Shown: piece after piece, positions 46,644 through 58,634 of the stretch | How the letters are laid out: every line of letters begins with the position of its first letter | Position numbering within the stretch: the stretch's first letter is position 1 | Position numbers and translations under genes: made by a program | Notes under the pieces: generated by a model | Database searches by the model: none | What the model was told of the DNA's origin: nothing | The model's input: the letters and a program-made list of their open reading frames with translations, nothing else | Source of the DNA: an uncultured Porphyromonadaceae bacterium | GTDB lineage: Bacteria > Bacteroidota > Bacteroidia > Bacteroidales > Muribaculaceae | DNA length: 64,000 nucleotides | Direction of reading: 5' to 3' | Assembly (NCBI GenBank): GCA_947176295.1 | Contig: CAMWQB010000003.1 | Coordinates: forward strand, 1-64,000

Positions 46644-48683
46644 ATGAAATTCAATAAAATTTTCTCAGTGCTCGCGTGCACGGCTCTCTTAGCTTGCTCG
46701 TATGCCTGCACCGACCATGTGGAACCGACGCCTTCGCCTTCAGCCGGGAATCAGGAAGCTTACTTCCCTGTCACGGAGTCTGCGGAGCTTTCGATTCCCG
46801 TTGATGCGACTATGGTGTCGCTGAAAGTGAATCGTATCGACGCCACAGAAGAAAGCACGGTGGGCCTGACGTCGTCGGTTATGTACGTAGACGACACCGA
46901 TGAGGAAAATCCTGTAGAAGTAAAGGTAGAGGACATCTTCACAATTCCTTCGAGCGTAACCTTCCCCAAGGGCGTGAAGGAAATCACTCTCGAAATCGGC
47001 GTAGACTTCGAGAAGGTGGAAATGGACCGCGAATATAACATCGACCTGACGCTCGACGCCAACTACACGGGCGCTTATGGCATGGGCCACCGCACTTTTG
47101 TTGCTGTTTACCTGCCTTGGTCTGATTGGGAGCTTTACAGCGAGGTTGAGCCCGGCGTATATCAGATGGGAGCACTTTGGGACTACGAATACAACACGCC
47201 TGTTTACGTGCGCGAATCGCTCAACAAGGAAGGTGTGAAGCAGTATCTGGTTCTTTCGCCCTTCACTGATTTCGAATATGAGGAAGTTATCGAGCTTGAT
47301 CCTTCGAAGACCATTGATGTTGACGGTGTTGAATGCCCGCTCGTTAAGCTCGTAGAGCCTATCAACACTCCGATTGTGAACACTAACTACGGCGAAACCT
47401 ACAGCTACACGACCATTCTGGAATACCTGATGTATTACTACGAAGGCGGAGGCCAGTTCACGGAAGCCGAAGCCCTGAAGGTTATGGCTAATAACGGCTT
47501 CGAACTCTCGTATTTCAATCCTGTCCAGGGTCGTTTCTACTTGAATATGTATCTTTATAGCGCCACAAAAATGTTTGGTCCGGCTCTTGAGACCCTTCAG
47601 CTCCCCGGCGAATATAAGGACTACTACTTCAACTTCGCATATCAGGGCAACCTTGTGTCCGACGACTATGAGGTGAAGGAGTATGCAATCGTAGAGGTTG
47701 TGCCCTCGCCGGATATCGACCACTTCGTATGCGAGATCCAGAAGGGCGAGCTCGCCGGTGATGACCTCGATGCTGCTTATGACGCACTTGCAAGCGATGA
47801 AGATGCAGAATACATCTATGCCGGCTCATACAAGATGTCGTATGAGTTTTCTGAGAGCGGCCGCTATACAACGATTGCTGTTGGCTACGACAAGGACAAC
47901 AAGGTTGTTGCAAAGGGTGCCAAGATCTATACATTCGAATCCAAGCAGGTGACGCCTGAATGGACGACGATTGGCTATGCCGACTACACGGACGGTCTGT
48001 TCGTAGGTCTGCTTCTCAATGCAAATGGTATTGCCACATGGGAAGTGATGGTTCAGGAGCATAACGACATGCCCGGCTACTATCGCATTGCCAATCCTTA
48101 TGGCGAATGGCCTCTGCTTGAGGACATCGGCTGGCCTCTCCTCGACGGCAAGTACTACATCGAGATTGATGCCCGCGACCCGAAGGGCGTGCTTATGCCT
48201 CTGAGCGCTATCGGTATCGACCTTGCCGATATTGAGATTGAAGAGGGCGTTTACTTCGGCCCGGCTAACGCTATGAGCGATGCATGGTTCCAGATCAACT
48301 ACAAGGGCAGCACGCTGACGGCCCAGAAGCGCGCAGGCGCAACCGGTACGTTTGAGAACGACCACATCACCTTCCCCGCCGGCAAGCTCCTGCTCATGAC
48401 CGACGAAGGCGACGGCTTCTACACGAACCTTGATCCGAACCGTCCTCAGGGTAAGCCCGTAACCTACGGCAAGGGTATGTTTGACCTCGACTTCTCGCCG
48501 ATGGCCGGTGCTCCTTCGAAGAAGATCAGTCCGAATGTGAAGGGTCTGAACTCGATCGTAACGCTCAAGAGCCTTGCTCGTGAAAAGTCCGGTCGCATCA
48601 AGGTTCAGAAGATGCGCTGCGGCCACGATCTGAGCCAGGATAAGATTCGTGAGATGATGAGCAAGAACTCGATCAAGTTTTAA
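46644..48683 (+). CDS. Large lipoprotein in susCD locus (putative surface glycan/ligand-binding protein)
   Basis: Lipobox LLACSYAC; N-terminal Ig-like/Calx-beta-like pattern; third gene of susCD operon. Confidence 0.75.
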   Translation: MKFNKIFSVLACTALLACSYACTDHVEPTPSPSAGNQEAYFPVTESAELSIPVDATMVSLKVNRIDATEESTVGLTSSVMYVDDTDEENPVEVKVEDIFTIPSSVTFPKGVKEITLEIGVDFEKVEMDREYNIDLTLDANYTGAYGMGHRTFVAVYLPWSDWELYSEVEPGVYQMGALWDYEYNTPVYVRESLNKEGVKQYLVLSPFTDFEYEEVIELDPSKTIDVDGVECPLVKLVEPINTPIVNTNYGETYSYTTILEYLMYYYEGGGQFTEAEALKVMANNGFELSYFNPVQGRFYLNMYLYSATKMFGPALETLQLPGEYKDYYFNFAYQGNLVSDDYEVKEYAIVEVVPSPDIDHFVCEIQKGELAGDDLDAAYDALASDEDAEYIYAGSYKMSYEFSESGRYTTIAVGYDKDNKVVAKGAKIYTFESKQVTPEWTTIGYADYTDGLFVGLLLNANGIATWEVMVQEHNDMPGYYRIANPYGEWPLLEDIGWPLLDGKYYIEIDARDPKGVLMPLSAIGIDLADIEIEEGVYFGPANAMSDAWFQINYKGSTLTAQKRAGATGTFENDHITFPAGKLLLMTDEGDGFYTNLDPNRPQGKPVTYGKGMFDLDFSPMAGAPSKKISPNVKGLNSIVTLKSLAREKSGRIKVQKMRCGHDLSQDKIREMMSKNSIKF

Positions 48684-48713
48684 TCTCCCCATTTTTTCGA
48701 GATAAATTTCAGG

Positions 48714-48746
48714 GGCTGCGTCAATTTTTGGCGCAGCCTCTTTTTT
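48714..48746 (+). terminator. Rho-independent terminator of second susCD locus
   Basis: GGCTGCG-TCAATTTTTGG-CGCAGCC-TCTTTTTT. Confidence 0.92.
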
Positions 48747-48878
48747 GTGATGGATAAGTGGGGGGGGCATGGTAAATAAGTGATATTCAGGTAAACGTGC
48801 CGAAGGAACGTCCCTACACGCGGGTGGTGGTTATTATCTTGCGAGGGGCTGCTTTTGGATTTTTTAGGATGGAATATT

Positions 48879-48908
48879 TTGAGGAATGGCGCAAATGCAG
48901 TAATTTTG
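48879..48908 (+). promoter_or_regulatory. Putative metK promoter (-33 TTG, -7 TAATTTTG)
   Basis: TTG 48879-48881 and TAATTTTG 48901-48908, spacing 19 bp; no closer match before metK. Confidence 0.6.
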
Positions 48909-48913
48909 CATTA

Positions 48914-49154
48914 TGAAGGTTCTCCGGATAGCGGGGGCTTCGCTGTGGAAAGATTTGGCTGCTTGCAACCACTCGAAAAAATGCTAAAATTGCCTCGCAA
49001 GTGTCCGTGCCGCCGACGGCGGCAGCCGGGCCCGGATATGCGGGAGCGAGCTTTTCTCGGACGAAAACGTCTTTCTATGGCCGGCGGCTGTGCGGAACCC
49101 TTCGCGCAGTCGATATTTTTTTGTGTAAAATCTAAAAAAAAATCAGAATTGGAT
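48914..49154 (+). promoter_or_regulatory. Long structured 5' leader of metK, candidate attenuator/riboswitch
   Basis: Potential pseudoknot pairings CTCGC/GCGAG and GTCCG/CGGAC, hairpin TGCCGCC-gac-GGCGGCA, and a terminator-like hairpin plus T7 at 49088-49122. Confidence 0.45.
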
Positions 49155-50447
49155 ATGAATTACCTTTTTACGTCAGAGTCCGTTTCGGAAGGGCATCCCG
49201 ATAAGGTTGCCGACCAGATATCCGATGCGGTTCTTGATGAATTTCTTGCCCGCGATCCTCAGTCGAAGGTTGCCTGCGAAACGCTCGTAACGACGGGGCA
49301 GACCGTCATTGCCGGCGAGGTGAAGAGCGATGCGTACGTCGATCTGCAGGACGTGGCTCGCAGGGTTATCAACGAGATAGGCTACGACCGCTCGGAGCTG
49401 TGCTTCGACGGGAAATCGTGCGGGGTGTTCTCGGCCCTGCACGAGCAGAGCGCCGACATCAATCGCGGCGTGGAGCGCGAGGAGGCTGAGGAGCAGGGTG
49501 CCGGCGACCAGGGCATGATGTTCGGCTATGCCACGAACGAGACGCCGCTCTACATCCCTCTGACGCTTGCGCTGAGCCATGCGCTGCTGATGGAGCTTGC
49601 GGAAATCCGCCGCGAGGGTAAGGAGATGCGCTATCTTCGGCCGGATGCGAAGAGCCAGGTAACTGTGGAGTACGATGATGAGCATCGCCCCGTGCGCGTG
49701 CACACGATTGTGGTGTCGACGCAGCATGACGACTTTGTGAAGCCCACGGCCGAGAACGGCCTGACGCAGGAGGAGGCCGACAAGCAGATGCTCGACACCA
49801 TCCGCCGCGACGTGAAGAATATCCTCATCCCGCGGATGAAGAGCAAGCTCCCGGCCGACATCGCAGCGATGCTCGGCGAGGACTACATCCTGCACGTGAA
49901 TCCGACGGGTAAGTTTGTGATCGGCGGTCCTCACGGCGACACGGGCCTGACGGGACGCAAGATTATCGTGGATACCTACGGCGGCCGCGGGGCTCACGGC
50001 GGCGGGGCTTTCTCTGGGAAGGACCCCTCGAAGGTGGACCGCTCGGCGGCCTACGCCGCCCGCCATATCGCGAAGAATCTCGTGGCTGCGGGTGTGGCCG
50101 AGCGCGCGCTCGTGCAGGTGGCATACGCCATCGGCGTTGCCAGCCCTGTGAGCCTCTACGTGAACACCTACGGCACCGGGAAGACCGGTATGAGCGATGC
50201 TGAAATCTCGAAGCGGGTGAGCGAGCTCGTGGACATGCGTCCGCGCGCCATCGAGGAGCGGCTGAAGCTGCGCGCGCCTATCTACCGCGAGACAGCAAGC
50301 TACGGCCATATGGGCAGAGTGCCCCGGACCGTGCGCAAGACCTTCCGCAACAGCTACGAGAAGGAGCCCCTGGAGCTGGAGGTTGAGCTGTTCACGTGGG
50401 AAAAAACGGATCTTGCCGACACGTTCCGCAAGGCTTTCGGGCTCTAA
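49155..50447 (+). CDS. metK: S-adenosylmethionine synthetase
   Basis: [68 protein letters not shown]. Confidence 0.97.
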   Translation: MNYLFTSESVSEGHPDKVADQISDAVLDEFLARDPQSKVACETLVTTGQTVIAGEVKSDAYVDLQDVARRVINEIGYDRSELCFDGKSCGVFSALHEQSADINRGVEREEAEEQGAGDQGMMFGYATNETPLYIPLTLALSHALLMELAEIRREGKEMRYLRPDAKSQVTVEYDDEHRPVRVHTIVVSTQHDDFVKPTAENGLTQEEADKQMLDTIRRDVKNILIPRMKSKLPADIAAMLGEDYILHVNPTGKFVIGGPHGDTGLTGRKIIVDTYGGRGAHGGGAFSGKDPSKVDRSAAYAARHIAKNLVAAGVAERALVQVAYAIGVASPVSLYVNTYGTGKTGMSDAEISKRVSELVDMRPRAIEERLKLRAPIYRETASYGHMGRVPRTVRKTFRNSYEKEPLELEVELFTWEKTDLADTFRKAFGL

Positions 50448-50470
50448 AAAAACTGAAAAAGCACGTTTTG

Positions 50471-50502
50471 TTTGGGAAATAGTGAAAAAAATGCTATCTT
50501 TG
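50471..50502 (+). promoter_or_regulatory. Promoter (-33 TTTG, -7 TATCTTTG)
   Basis: TTTG 50471-50474 and TATCTTTG 50495-50502. Confidence 0.65.
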
Positions 50503-50540
50503 TGCGCTTATTCCGCAAACAATAACCTCTAAATATCACA

Positions 50541-52637
50541 ATGGCAACCTTAGAAAAAATCAGAAACAAGTCGGTGCTACTCTTTGTCATCATCATCGTG
50601 GCCCTTCTTGCATTCATTCTCGGCGACTTCCTGACCTCGGGTCGCACCTACTTCGGCGACCCCACCACCGTTGCCAAAGCCGGTGGACAAAAGGTAGAAT
50701 ATCAGGAATATCAGGATCGTCTGTCGCGCCTGAGCGAGCAGTCGCGCGGCCGCAACTATGATGCGGACGCCGCTTCGCAGCAGGTGATCAACGACATTCT
50801 TCTCGAAAAGCTTTTCCAGCAGGAATGCCGCGATCTCGGCATCGTGGTAACGGACAAGGAAATCTCCGAAGCCATGACGGGCGAGAACCTTCACCCCGCC
50901 GCATATCAGACCATCGCTTACCTTTCGCAGCAGCTTGGCCTCCCGGCCGCATCGGGCGCTGACGTATATCAGGCCATGAACGCCCCCGCCAAGTACGGCC
51001 TGCCCACCGAGGCCGGCGCACAGATCAAGCAGATCTGGGCCGACACTGAGAAGCAGGTAGAGGAGCAGCTCCTGGGCGCGAAGTTCTATCGCCTCCTGGG
51101 CGGTCTCTTCGGCTACAACGAGCTCGACGCGAAGGCTCTCTACAACGACAACGCTGCCACGCGCCACATCACCTACGCTACGAAGGACGTGAGCTCCGTT
51201 GCCGACGACCAGATTGAATTCGGCGACGCCGACATACAGGCTTACTGGAACGCACACAAGAACGAGTACAAGCTGAACGAAGAGCTCCGCAACGTGGATT
51301 ACATCTACGTGGCCATCGAGCCCTCGCAGGCCGACCGCCTCGCCGCCCAGCAGGCAGTTGAGGCCGCTATCGCAGGACTGAACGAGAAGCCCGGCACCGA
51401 GGCCGTGCAGACCGACAGCCGCTTCTCGATCAACCGCGCCACGACGGCTGCCTCGGGCATCAACGACCGTCGCCTCAAGAGCTTCGTAACGGATTCCGTT
51501 GCCGGCACGGCTGCAGTAATCAACCAGACCAACACGGCTTATACCATTGCCAAGGTGCTGGGCACGAAGCAGGGCATCGATTCGCTGAACGTAACGATGC
51601 TTTCGGCTGAGAATCCCGCAATCCTCGATTCTCTCGCCGCCGCGCTCAACGCAGGCACGCGTTTCGACCAGATTGTGGACAACACGACCATCGGCGGCCA
51701 GGATAGCCTCTGGGCATCGCTTGAGGCTCCCGGCCTGGATGCCAAGCTGAAGGCAGCCCTGACGGACGCCGCCATCGGCCATGCATTTGTCTACACGGAC
51801 ACCGTGAACGGCCAGCCCGCGTCGGCTATCTACCGCGTGAACCGCCGCCACGCTCCCGTAACCTTCTATGAAGTTGCCACCATCGAATACGGTATCGACC
51901 CCTCGAACGAAACGCTCGAGAAACTGACGCAAGACCTCCGCACCTATGTGAGCAACAACAGCTCGGCTGCCGACTTCACCGAGAATGCATCTGCAGCAGG
52001 CTATTCCGTGCAGACAGCCCAGGTGGGCGCATCGTCGTCGCGTCTTGGCATGGCTCCCGATTCGCGCAAGTTCGTGAAGTGGGCTATGGAGGCCAAGAAG
52101 GGCCAGGTGTCGCCGATGCTTCAGGACGACAAGCAGAGCTATCTCCTGGCTATGGCCGTAACGGACATCTATGACGACGGCTATCTGCCCGCCACGAGCC
52201 CTGCAATCGCCACTCAGCTGCGCCAGCAGGCCATGAATTCGAAGAAGGGCGACAAGCTCCTCGCCGACTATGCCGGGAAGGCATCGGATGTGGCCGGCTA
52301 TGCAAAGGCCATGGGCGTGGAAACAGCAGAAGGCAACGTGAACTTCAATTCCCCCGTGCTTCTGAATATGGGTGTACGCGAGAGCGCGCTCCAGGGCGCA
52401 ATCGCCGCAGCCGAGAAGGGCAAGACCGTGGGCCCCGTGAAGGGCAACCATGGGGTGCTGGTGTTCGTGGTGAATGACGTGAACACAGACAACCGCCCCT
52501 ACAACGCAGAGGAATACGGCCAGCGCTTCAACCAGAGCTTCGGCATGGGTCGCCTGCAGAGCCCGCTGCCCCTGCTCCTTGGCAAGGACAAGGTGAAGAA
52601 CAAGAGCCTCAACTTCATCTCCGGCGTGGGAGAATGA
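50541..52637 (+). CDS. SurA/PpiD-like membrane-anchored peptidylprolyl isomerase family protein
   Basis: MATLEKIRNKSVLLFVIIIVALLAFILGDFLTSG N-terminal TM anchor and SurA_N-like domain. Confidence 0.87.
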   Translation: MATLEKIRNKSVLLFVIIIVALLAFILGDFLTSGRTYFGDPTTVAKAGGQKVEYQEYQDRLSRLSEQSRGRNYDADAASQQVINDILLEKLFQQECRDLGIVVTDKEISEAMTGENLHPAAYQTIAYLSQQLGLPAASGADVYQAMNAPAKYGLPTEAGAQIKQIWADTEKQVEEQLLGAKFYRLLGGLFGYNELDAKALYNDNAATRHITYATKDVSSVADDQIEFGDADIQAYWNAHKNEYKLNEELRNVDYIYVAIEPSQADRLAAQQAVEAAIAGLNEKPGTEAVQTDSRFSINRATTAASGINDRRLKSFVTDSVAGTAAVINQTNTAYTIAKVLGTKQGIDSLNVTMLSAENPAILDSLAAALNAGTRFDQIVDNTTIGGQDSLWASLEAPGLDAKLKAALTDAAIGHAFVYTDTVNGQPASAIYRVNRRHAPVTFYEVATIEYGIDPSNETLEKLTQDLRTYVSNNSSAADFTENASAAGYSVQTAQVGASSSRLGMAPDSRKFVKWAMEAKKGQVSPMLQDDKQSYLLAMAVTDIYDDGYLPATSPAIATQLRQQAMNSKKGDKLLADYAGKASDVAGYAKAMGVETAEGNVNFNSPVLLNMGVRESALQGAIAAAEKGKTVGPVKGNHGVLVFVVNDVNTDNRPYNAEEYGQRFNQSFGMGRLQSPLPLLLGKDKVKNKSLNFISGVGE

Positions 52638-52655
52638 GGCCGGGCCGACCGGGCG

Positions 52656-52680
52656 AATAGGACTAATAGGCCTTATAAGG
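52656..52680. repeat. 9-bp-period repeat, third occurrence (inverted relative to blocks A/B)
   Basis: Reverse complement contains TATAAGGCC TATTAGTCC TATTCG. Confidence 0.55.
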
Positions 52681-52727
52681 TAGATAAAGCCTGAAGGGCT
52701 GAAATAGCTTCTACTTTTCTGATATTG

Positions 52728-52769
52728 CTGCCCTGCGGGATTTGTCCCCGCGGGGCAGTGTTTTGTTTT
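52728..52769 (+). terminator. Rho-independent terminator
   Basis: CTGCCCTGCGGG atttgt CCCCGCGGGGCAG TGTTTTGTTTT. Confidence 0.7.
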
Positions 52770-52792
52770 ACGGAGAATTTTTTTTATCTTTG
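52763..52792 (+). promoter_or_regulatory. Promoter of parE (-33 TTG, -7 TATCTTTG)
   Basis: TTG 52763-52765 and TATCTTTG 52785-52792, spacing 19 bp. Confidence 0.6.
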
Positions 52793-52817
52793 TGGGAACG
52801 CTATTTTCATAATTTCC

Positions 52818-54788
52818 ATGGCAGAAGAATTAATCGACGATGAGCTTGCTCCGGATGTTGCCGCGGGCACTGCGGAGTATGACGAAGAGGATATAAAGAC
52901 GCTGGACTGGAACGAACACATCCGGCGTCGCTCGGGCATGTATATAGGCAAGCTCGGCGACGGGTCGAATCCCGACGACGGCATCTACGTGCTGCTGAAG
53001 GAGGTGATGGACAATAGCCTCGATGAGTTTATGATGGGCTTCGGCCGTCAGATTGACGTCGAGGTGTCGGATGCGTCGGTGGTTGTTCGCGACTACGGGC
53101 GCGGCGTGCCTTTAGGGAAGGTTGTGGAGGTTGCGTCGAAGATGAATACCGGCGGCAAGTACGACTCGAAGGCGTTCAAGAAGTCGGTGGGCCTGAATGG
53201 CGTTGGCATCAAGGCCGTGAATGCCTTGTCGACGCGCTTCGAGATAATAAGCCACCGCGACGGGCAGCGGAAGCGAGCCTTGTTTGCCTGCGGGCGCCTT
53301 GTGGAGGAGGACCCTGTGGAGCCGACAGAGGAGCCTAACGGCACTTTCGTGAGCTTTACGCCGGATGAGTCGCTGTTCCGGGACTACCGCTACCGCGAGG
53401 AGTATATCGTGGCCTTGCTGAAGAATTATACATTCCTGAACACGGGCCTGAAGATAGTTTTCAACGGCAAGAGCTACTCGTCGCGCGGGGGACTCCGCGA
53501 CCTGCTGAGGGAGAATCTGACGCAGGAGCCGCTCTACCCGATAATCCACCTTAAGGGGCAGGATATAGAGATAGCGCTGACGCATGCCAACCAGTACGGC
53601 GAGGAGTATTACTCGTTTGTGAACGGGCAGCACACGACGCAGGGGGGCACGCATCTGAGCGCCTTCAAGGAGGCCGTGAGCCGCACGCTGAAGGACTATT
53701 TCGGGCGGAATCTGGAGTATTCCGACATTCGCAACGGCATGGTGGCCGCCGTTGCCATCAAGGTTGAGGAGCCGATGTTTGAATCGCAGACGAAGACGAA
53801 GCTTGGCTCGCGCGACGTGGGCCCCGAGGGTCCGACTGTGGCGAAGTTCGTGGGCGATTTCATAAAGCGCGAACTGGACAACTACCTGCATCGCGAGTTG
53901 CCCGTGGGCGAGGCCATCCTGCGGAAGGTGCTCGATTCGGAGAAGCAGCGCAAGGCTATGGCCGGGCTGACGAAGAAGGCGCGCGAGGCCTCGAAGAAGG
54001 TGAGCCTGCACAATAAGAAGCTCTTCGACTGCACGGTGCATCTAAACGACGCCAAGGGGAAGGACGAGCTGAAGGATGCGTCGAGTATCTTTATAGTCGA
54101 GGGCGACTCTGCGGGGGGCTCGATAACGAAAATCCGCAATGTGGCGACGCAGGCGGTGTTCATGCTCCGGGGCAAGCCTCTGAATACGTATGGCGTAACA
54201 CAGAAGGTTCTCTATGAAAACGAGGAATTCAACCTGCTGATGGCCGCTCTGAATATCGAGGACGGTATAGACAATCTTCGCTACAACAAGGTGATAATCG
54301 CCACGGATGCTGACGTGGACGGCATGCACATCCGCTTGCTGATGATTACCTTTTTCCTACAGTTTTTCCCGGACCTTATCAAGAAGGGCCACGTATATGT
54401 GCTGCAGACGCCGCTCTTCCGCGTGCGCAACAAGAAGACGGCCAAGCGGGGAGCATCCGGGCGGAAAAAGGCGGGAGATGCTGCGGCGCCGGACGATACG
54501 ATATACTGCTACTCCGACGAAGAGCGCCTTGCGGCGATAGAGCGCTTCGGGCAATATGCCGAGATAACGCGCTTCAAGGGCCTGGGTGAAATCTCGCCTG
54601 AGGAGTTCGAGGGCTTTATCGGCGACAATATCCGCCTGGACCGCGTGAGCCTTCGGAAGGAGGACGGCGTGGCCGAGGTGCTTGAATTCTACATGGGCAA
54701 GAACACGATGGAGCGCCAGAATTTCATAATCGATAATCTTGTTGTGGAAGATGACAGCAGAATCAATGAAGACGAGGCCCTCGACTGA
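52818..54788 (+). CDS. parE: DNA topoisomerase IV subunit B (type IIA, ParE)
   Basis: [67 protein letters not shown]. ParE rather than GyrB judged from the N-terminus. Confidence 0.88.
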   Translation: MAEELIDDELAPDVAAGTAEYDEEDIKTLDWNEHIRRRSGMYIGKLGDGSNPDDGIYVLLKEVMDNSLDEFMMGFGRQIDVEVSDASVVVRDYGRGVPLGKVVEVASKMNTGGKYDSKAFKKSVGLNGVGIKAVNALSTRFEIISHRDGQRKRALFACGRLVEEDPVEPTEEPNGTFVSFTPDESLFRDYRYREEYIVALLKNYTFLNTGLKIVFNGKSYSSRGGLRDLLRENLTQEPLYPIIHLKGQDIEIALTHANQYGEEYYSFVNGQHTTQGGTHLSAFKEAVSRTLKDYFGRNLEYSDIRNGMVAAVAIKVEEPMFESQTKTKLGSRDVGPEGPTVAKFVGDFIKRELDNYLHRELPVGEAILRKVLDSEKQRKAMAGLTKKAREASKKVSLHNKKLFDCTVHLNDAKGKDELKDASSIFIVEGDSAGGSITKIRNVATQAVFMLRGKPLNTYGVTQKVLYENEEFNLLMAALNIEDGIDNLRYNKVIIATDADVDGMHIRLLMITFFLQFFPDLIKKGHVYVLQTPLFRVRNKKTAKRGASGRKKAGDAAAPDDTIYCYSDEERLAAIERFGQYAEITRFKGLGEISPEEFEGFIGDNIRLDRVSLRKEDGVAEVLEFYMGKNTMERQNFIIDNLVVEDDSRINEDEALD

Positions 54789-55233
54789 TGGCGGGCGCAC
54801 GGCGTTGTTTCCGGGCTCGTTCCGGCCGTTCACGAAGGGCCACGCGTCGATAGTAGAGCGGGGCCTTGCGCTGTTCGACCGCGTGGTGATAGCCGTGGGA
54901 GTGAATCTCGAGAAGGATCCCGAGGGGCTGCATGGCGCAGAGGCCGTGCGGGCCATCGAGGCTCTCTACGCCGGGGAGCCACGAGTGGAGGTGATTCGCT
55001 ACAGCGGACTGACGGTGGAGGCCGCCCGCGAGGCAGGGGCGCAATTTCTGCTGCGGGGGGTGCGTACGGTGAAGGATTTCGAGTATGAGCGGGATATGGC
55101 GGACGTGAACCGCAAACTTTCGGGGCTCGAAACGGTTTTATTATATAGTCTGCCGGAACTTTCGGCTGTGTCGTCGAGCATAGTGCGGGAGCTTGAGCGC
55201 TTCGGCGCCGATACGAGCGAGTTCCTGCCCTGA
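54766..55233 (+). CDS. coaD: Phosphopantetheine adenylyltransferase
   Basis: [51 protein letters not shown]; overlaps 3' end of parE. Confidence 0.94.
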   Translation: MKTRPSTDGGRTALFPGSFRPFTKGHASIVERGLALFDRVVIAVGVNLEKDPEGLHGAEAVRAIEALYAGEPRVEVIRYSGLTVEAAREAGAQFLLRGVRTVKDFEYERDMADVNRKLSGLETVLLYSLPELSAVSSSIVRELERFGADTSEFLP

Positions 55234-55261
55234 CCTCAAATTCAACTTTTATTACCTACTG

Positions 55262-56854
55262 ATGAAGAATATTTCCCGACTTATACTGATTCCCCTTTTG
55301 GCTCTTGCGGGGCTGACGCTGTCGGCGCAGGTGATGGAGCTGACGCCGTCGCAGAAGCTGAGGGCGGCTGAGCGCATTATCAATAGTTTCTATGTCGAGG
55401 ATGTGGACGATGCCGAGCTTGCCACAGAGGCCATCAAGGCTATGCTGAAGACGCTCGACCCGCATTCGTCGTACACGACGCCTGACGAGACCAAGGAATT
55501 TACGGCCCCGCTGGAGGGGAAATTCAGTGGGATAGGCATCACTTTCAACATGCCTGAGGATACGGTGTATGTGATTCAGACCATTACGGGCGGCCCCTCG
55601 CAGAAGGCGGGGCTGCTGCCCGGCGACCGCATTATCGCAGCGAACGACACGGTGCTTGCGGGGCGGAAGATGAAGAATTCGGAGGTGATGAAGCATCTGC
55701 GCGGCCCTGAGGGCACGGAGGTGAGACTGCAGGTGAAGCGCGGGGAGGAGTTGATAGACTTCAACCTTGTGCGAGCTGAAATTCCGATATATAGTGTGGA
55801 CGAGACCTTTATGGCTGACCCGACTACGGGATATATAGCGGTGAGCCGCTTTGGCGAGAGCACGGCGCAGGAGGTGAAAGGTGCAATCAAGGCCCTGAAA
55901 AAGAAGGGTATGAAGAATCTCATCATAGACCTTTCGGGCAATGGCGGCGGCTATCTCGGCGCGGCCTTCGATATGGCGGGGGAATTCCTGCCGAAGAATA
56001 CTCCTGTTGTGAGCACGTCGGGGCGGGCTGTGGCTCCGCAGACTTTCGTGACGGAGGAGCAGGGCGATTTCCTTGACGGGCGAGTGGTGGTGATTGCGAA
56101 CCAATACACGGCTTCGGCGGCCGAGATTCTGTCCGGGGCCCTCCAGGACAACGACCGCGGCCTGGTGGTGGGACGCCGGACTTTCGGCAAGGGCCTCGTG
56201 CAAAGGCCCTTCCCCTTCCCTGACGGATCGATGATCCGCCTTACGACTTCGCGCTACTATACGCCGTCGGGCCGATGCATCCAGAAGCCTTACGAGAAGG
56301 GTAAGAGCGAGGAGTATCAGCTGGACTTGCTGAACCGCATGGCAAGCGGGGAGCTGTGGCATGCGGATTCTATTCCTCAGCCGGATTCGCTGCGGTATGA
56401 GACGCTGCGGAAACATCGGCCGGTATATGGCGGCGGCGGAATCACTCCGGATGTTTTTGTGCCGGTCGATACGACTTACTATTCGCCTTATTACCGCGAC
56501 CTTATGGCTAAGGCTGTGGTGAACCGCACGGTGGTGAACTATGTGGACAAGAACCGCTCGGAGCTTCTTAAGAAATATCCGACGGAGGAAGCTTTCTATG
56601 GAGGCTTTGTGCTGCCGGACGAGGTGGTGCAGGCAATGATCGAGCGGGCCACCGAGGCAGGAGTGTCCTTTAAGGCTGACGAATGGGAGCGCTCGGCTCC
56701 GCTTGTGCGGGCTGTGCTGAAGGGCCTGATATGCCGCGACCTCTACGAGAAGGGGAGCTACTATCGGGCTGTGGCTCCGCTGAACAAGGACTATACGGAG
56801 GCCCTCCGCCTGATAAATGACCCGGAGAGATACAATAAATTATTAGGAAATTGA
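55262..56854 (+). CDS. S41 family C-terminal processing peptidase with PDZ domain
   Basis: GIGITFNMPEDTVYVIQTITGGPSQKAGLLPGDRI; NLIIDLSGNGGGYLGAA; VVIANQYTASAAEILSGALQDNDRG. Confidence 0.95.
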   Translation: MKNISRLILIPLLALAGLTLSAQVMELTPSQKLRAAERIINSFYVEDVDDAELATEAIKAMLKTLDPHSSYTTPDETKEFTAPLEGKFSGIGITFNMPEDTVYVIQTITGGPSQKAGLLPGDRIIAANDTVLAGRKMKNSEVMKHLRGPEGTEVRLQVKRGEELIDFNLVRAEIPIYSVDETFMADPTTGYIAVSRFGESTAQEVKGAIKALKKKGMKNLIIDLSGNGGGYLGAAFDMAGEFLPKNTPVVSTSGRAVAPQTFVTEEQGDFLDGRVVVIANQYTASAAEILSGALQDNDRGLVVGRRTFGKGLVQRPFPFPDGSMIRLTTSRYYTPSGRCIQKPYEKGKSEEYQLDLLNRMASGELWHADSIPQPDSLRYETLRKHRPVYGGGGITPDVFVPVDTTYYSPYYRDLMAKAVVNRTVVNYVDKNRSELLKKYPTEEAFYGGFVLPDEVVQAMIERATEAGVSFKADEWERSAPLVRAVLKGLICRDLYEKGSYYRAVAPLNKDYTEALRLINDPERYNKLLGN

Positions 56855-56893
56855 AAGAGGAGGCACGCCCCGCGGGGCGTGCCTCCTCTTTTT
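56854..56893. terminator. Bidirectional terminator, perfect 38-nt palindrome
   Basis: AAAGAGGAGGCACGCCCCGCGGGGCGTGCCTCCTCTTT between convergent S41 peptidase and ettA genes. Confidence 0.93.
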
Positions 56894-56914
56894 CGAATGT
56901 GGGATGGAGGGAGA

Positions 56915-58600
<1,686 letters not shown>

Positions 58601-58634
58601 TTTGCTTTAGTGTGAATGAGTGGGGGGGATGATA

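Noticed and set aside
48913-48987. 24-codon ORF ([24 protein letters not shown]) at the start of the metK leader
   Set aside because: Contains no Met codons beyond the start and begins at or before the predicted TSS, so a Met attenuation leader peptide is not supported.
52725-54788. GyrB assignment for the type IIA topoisomerase B subunit
   Set aside because: N-terminus ([34 protein letters not shown]) matches my recollection of Bacteroidetes ParE rather than GyrB; phylogeny would settle it.
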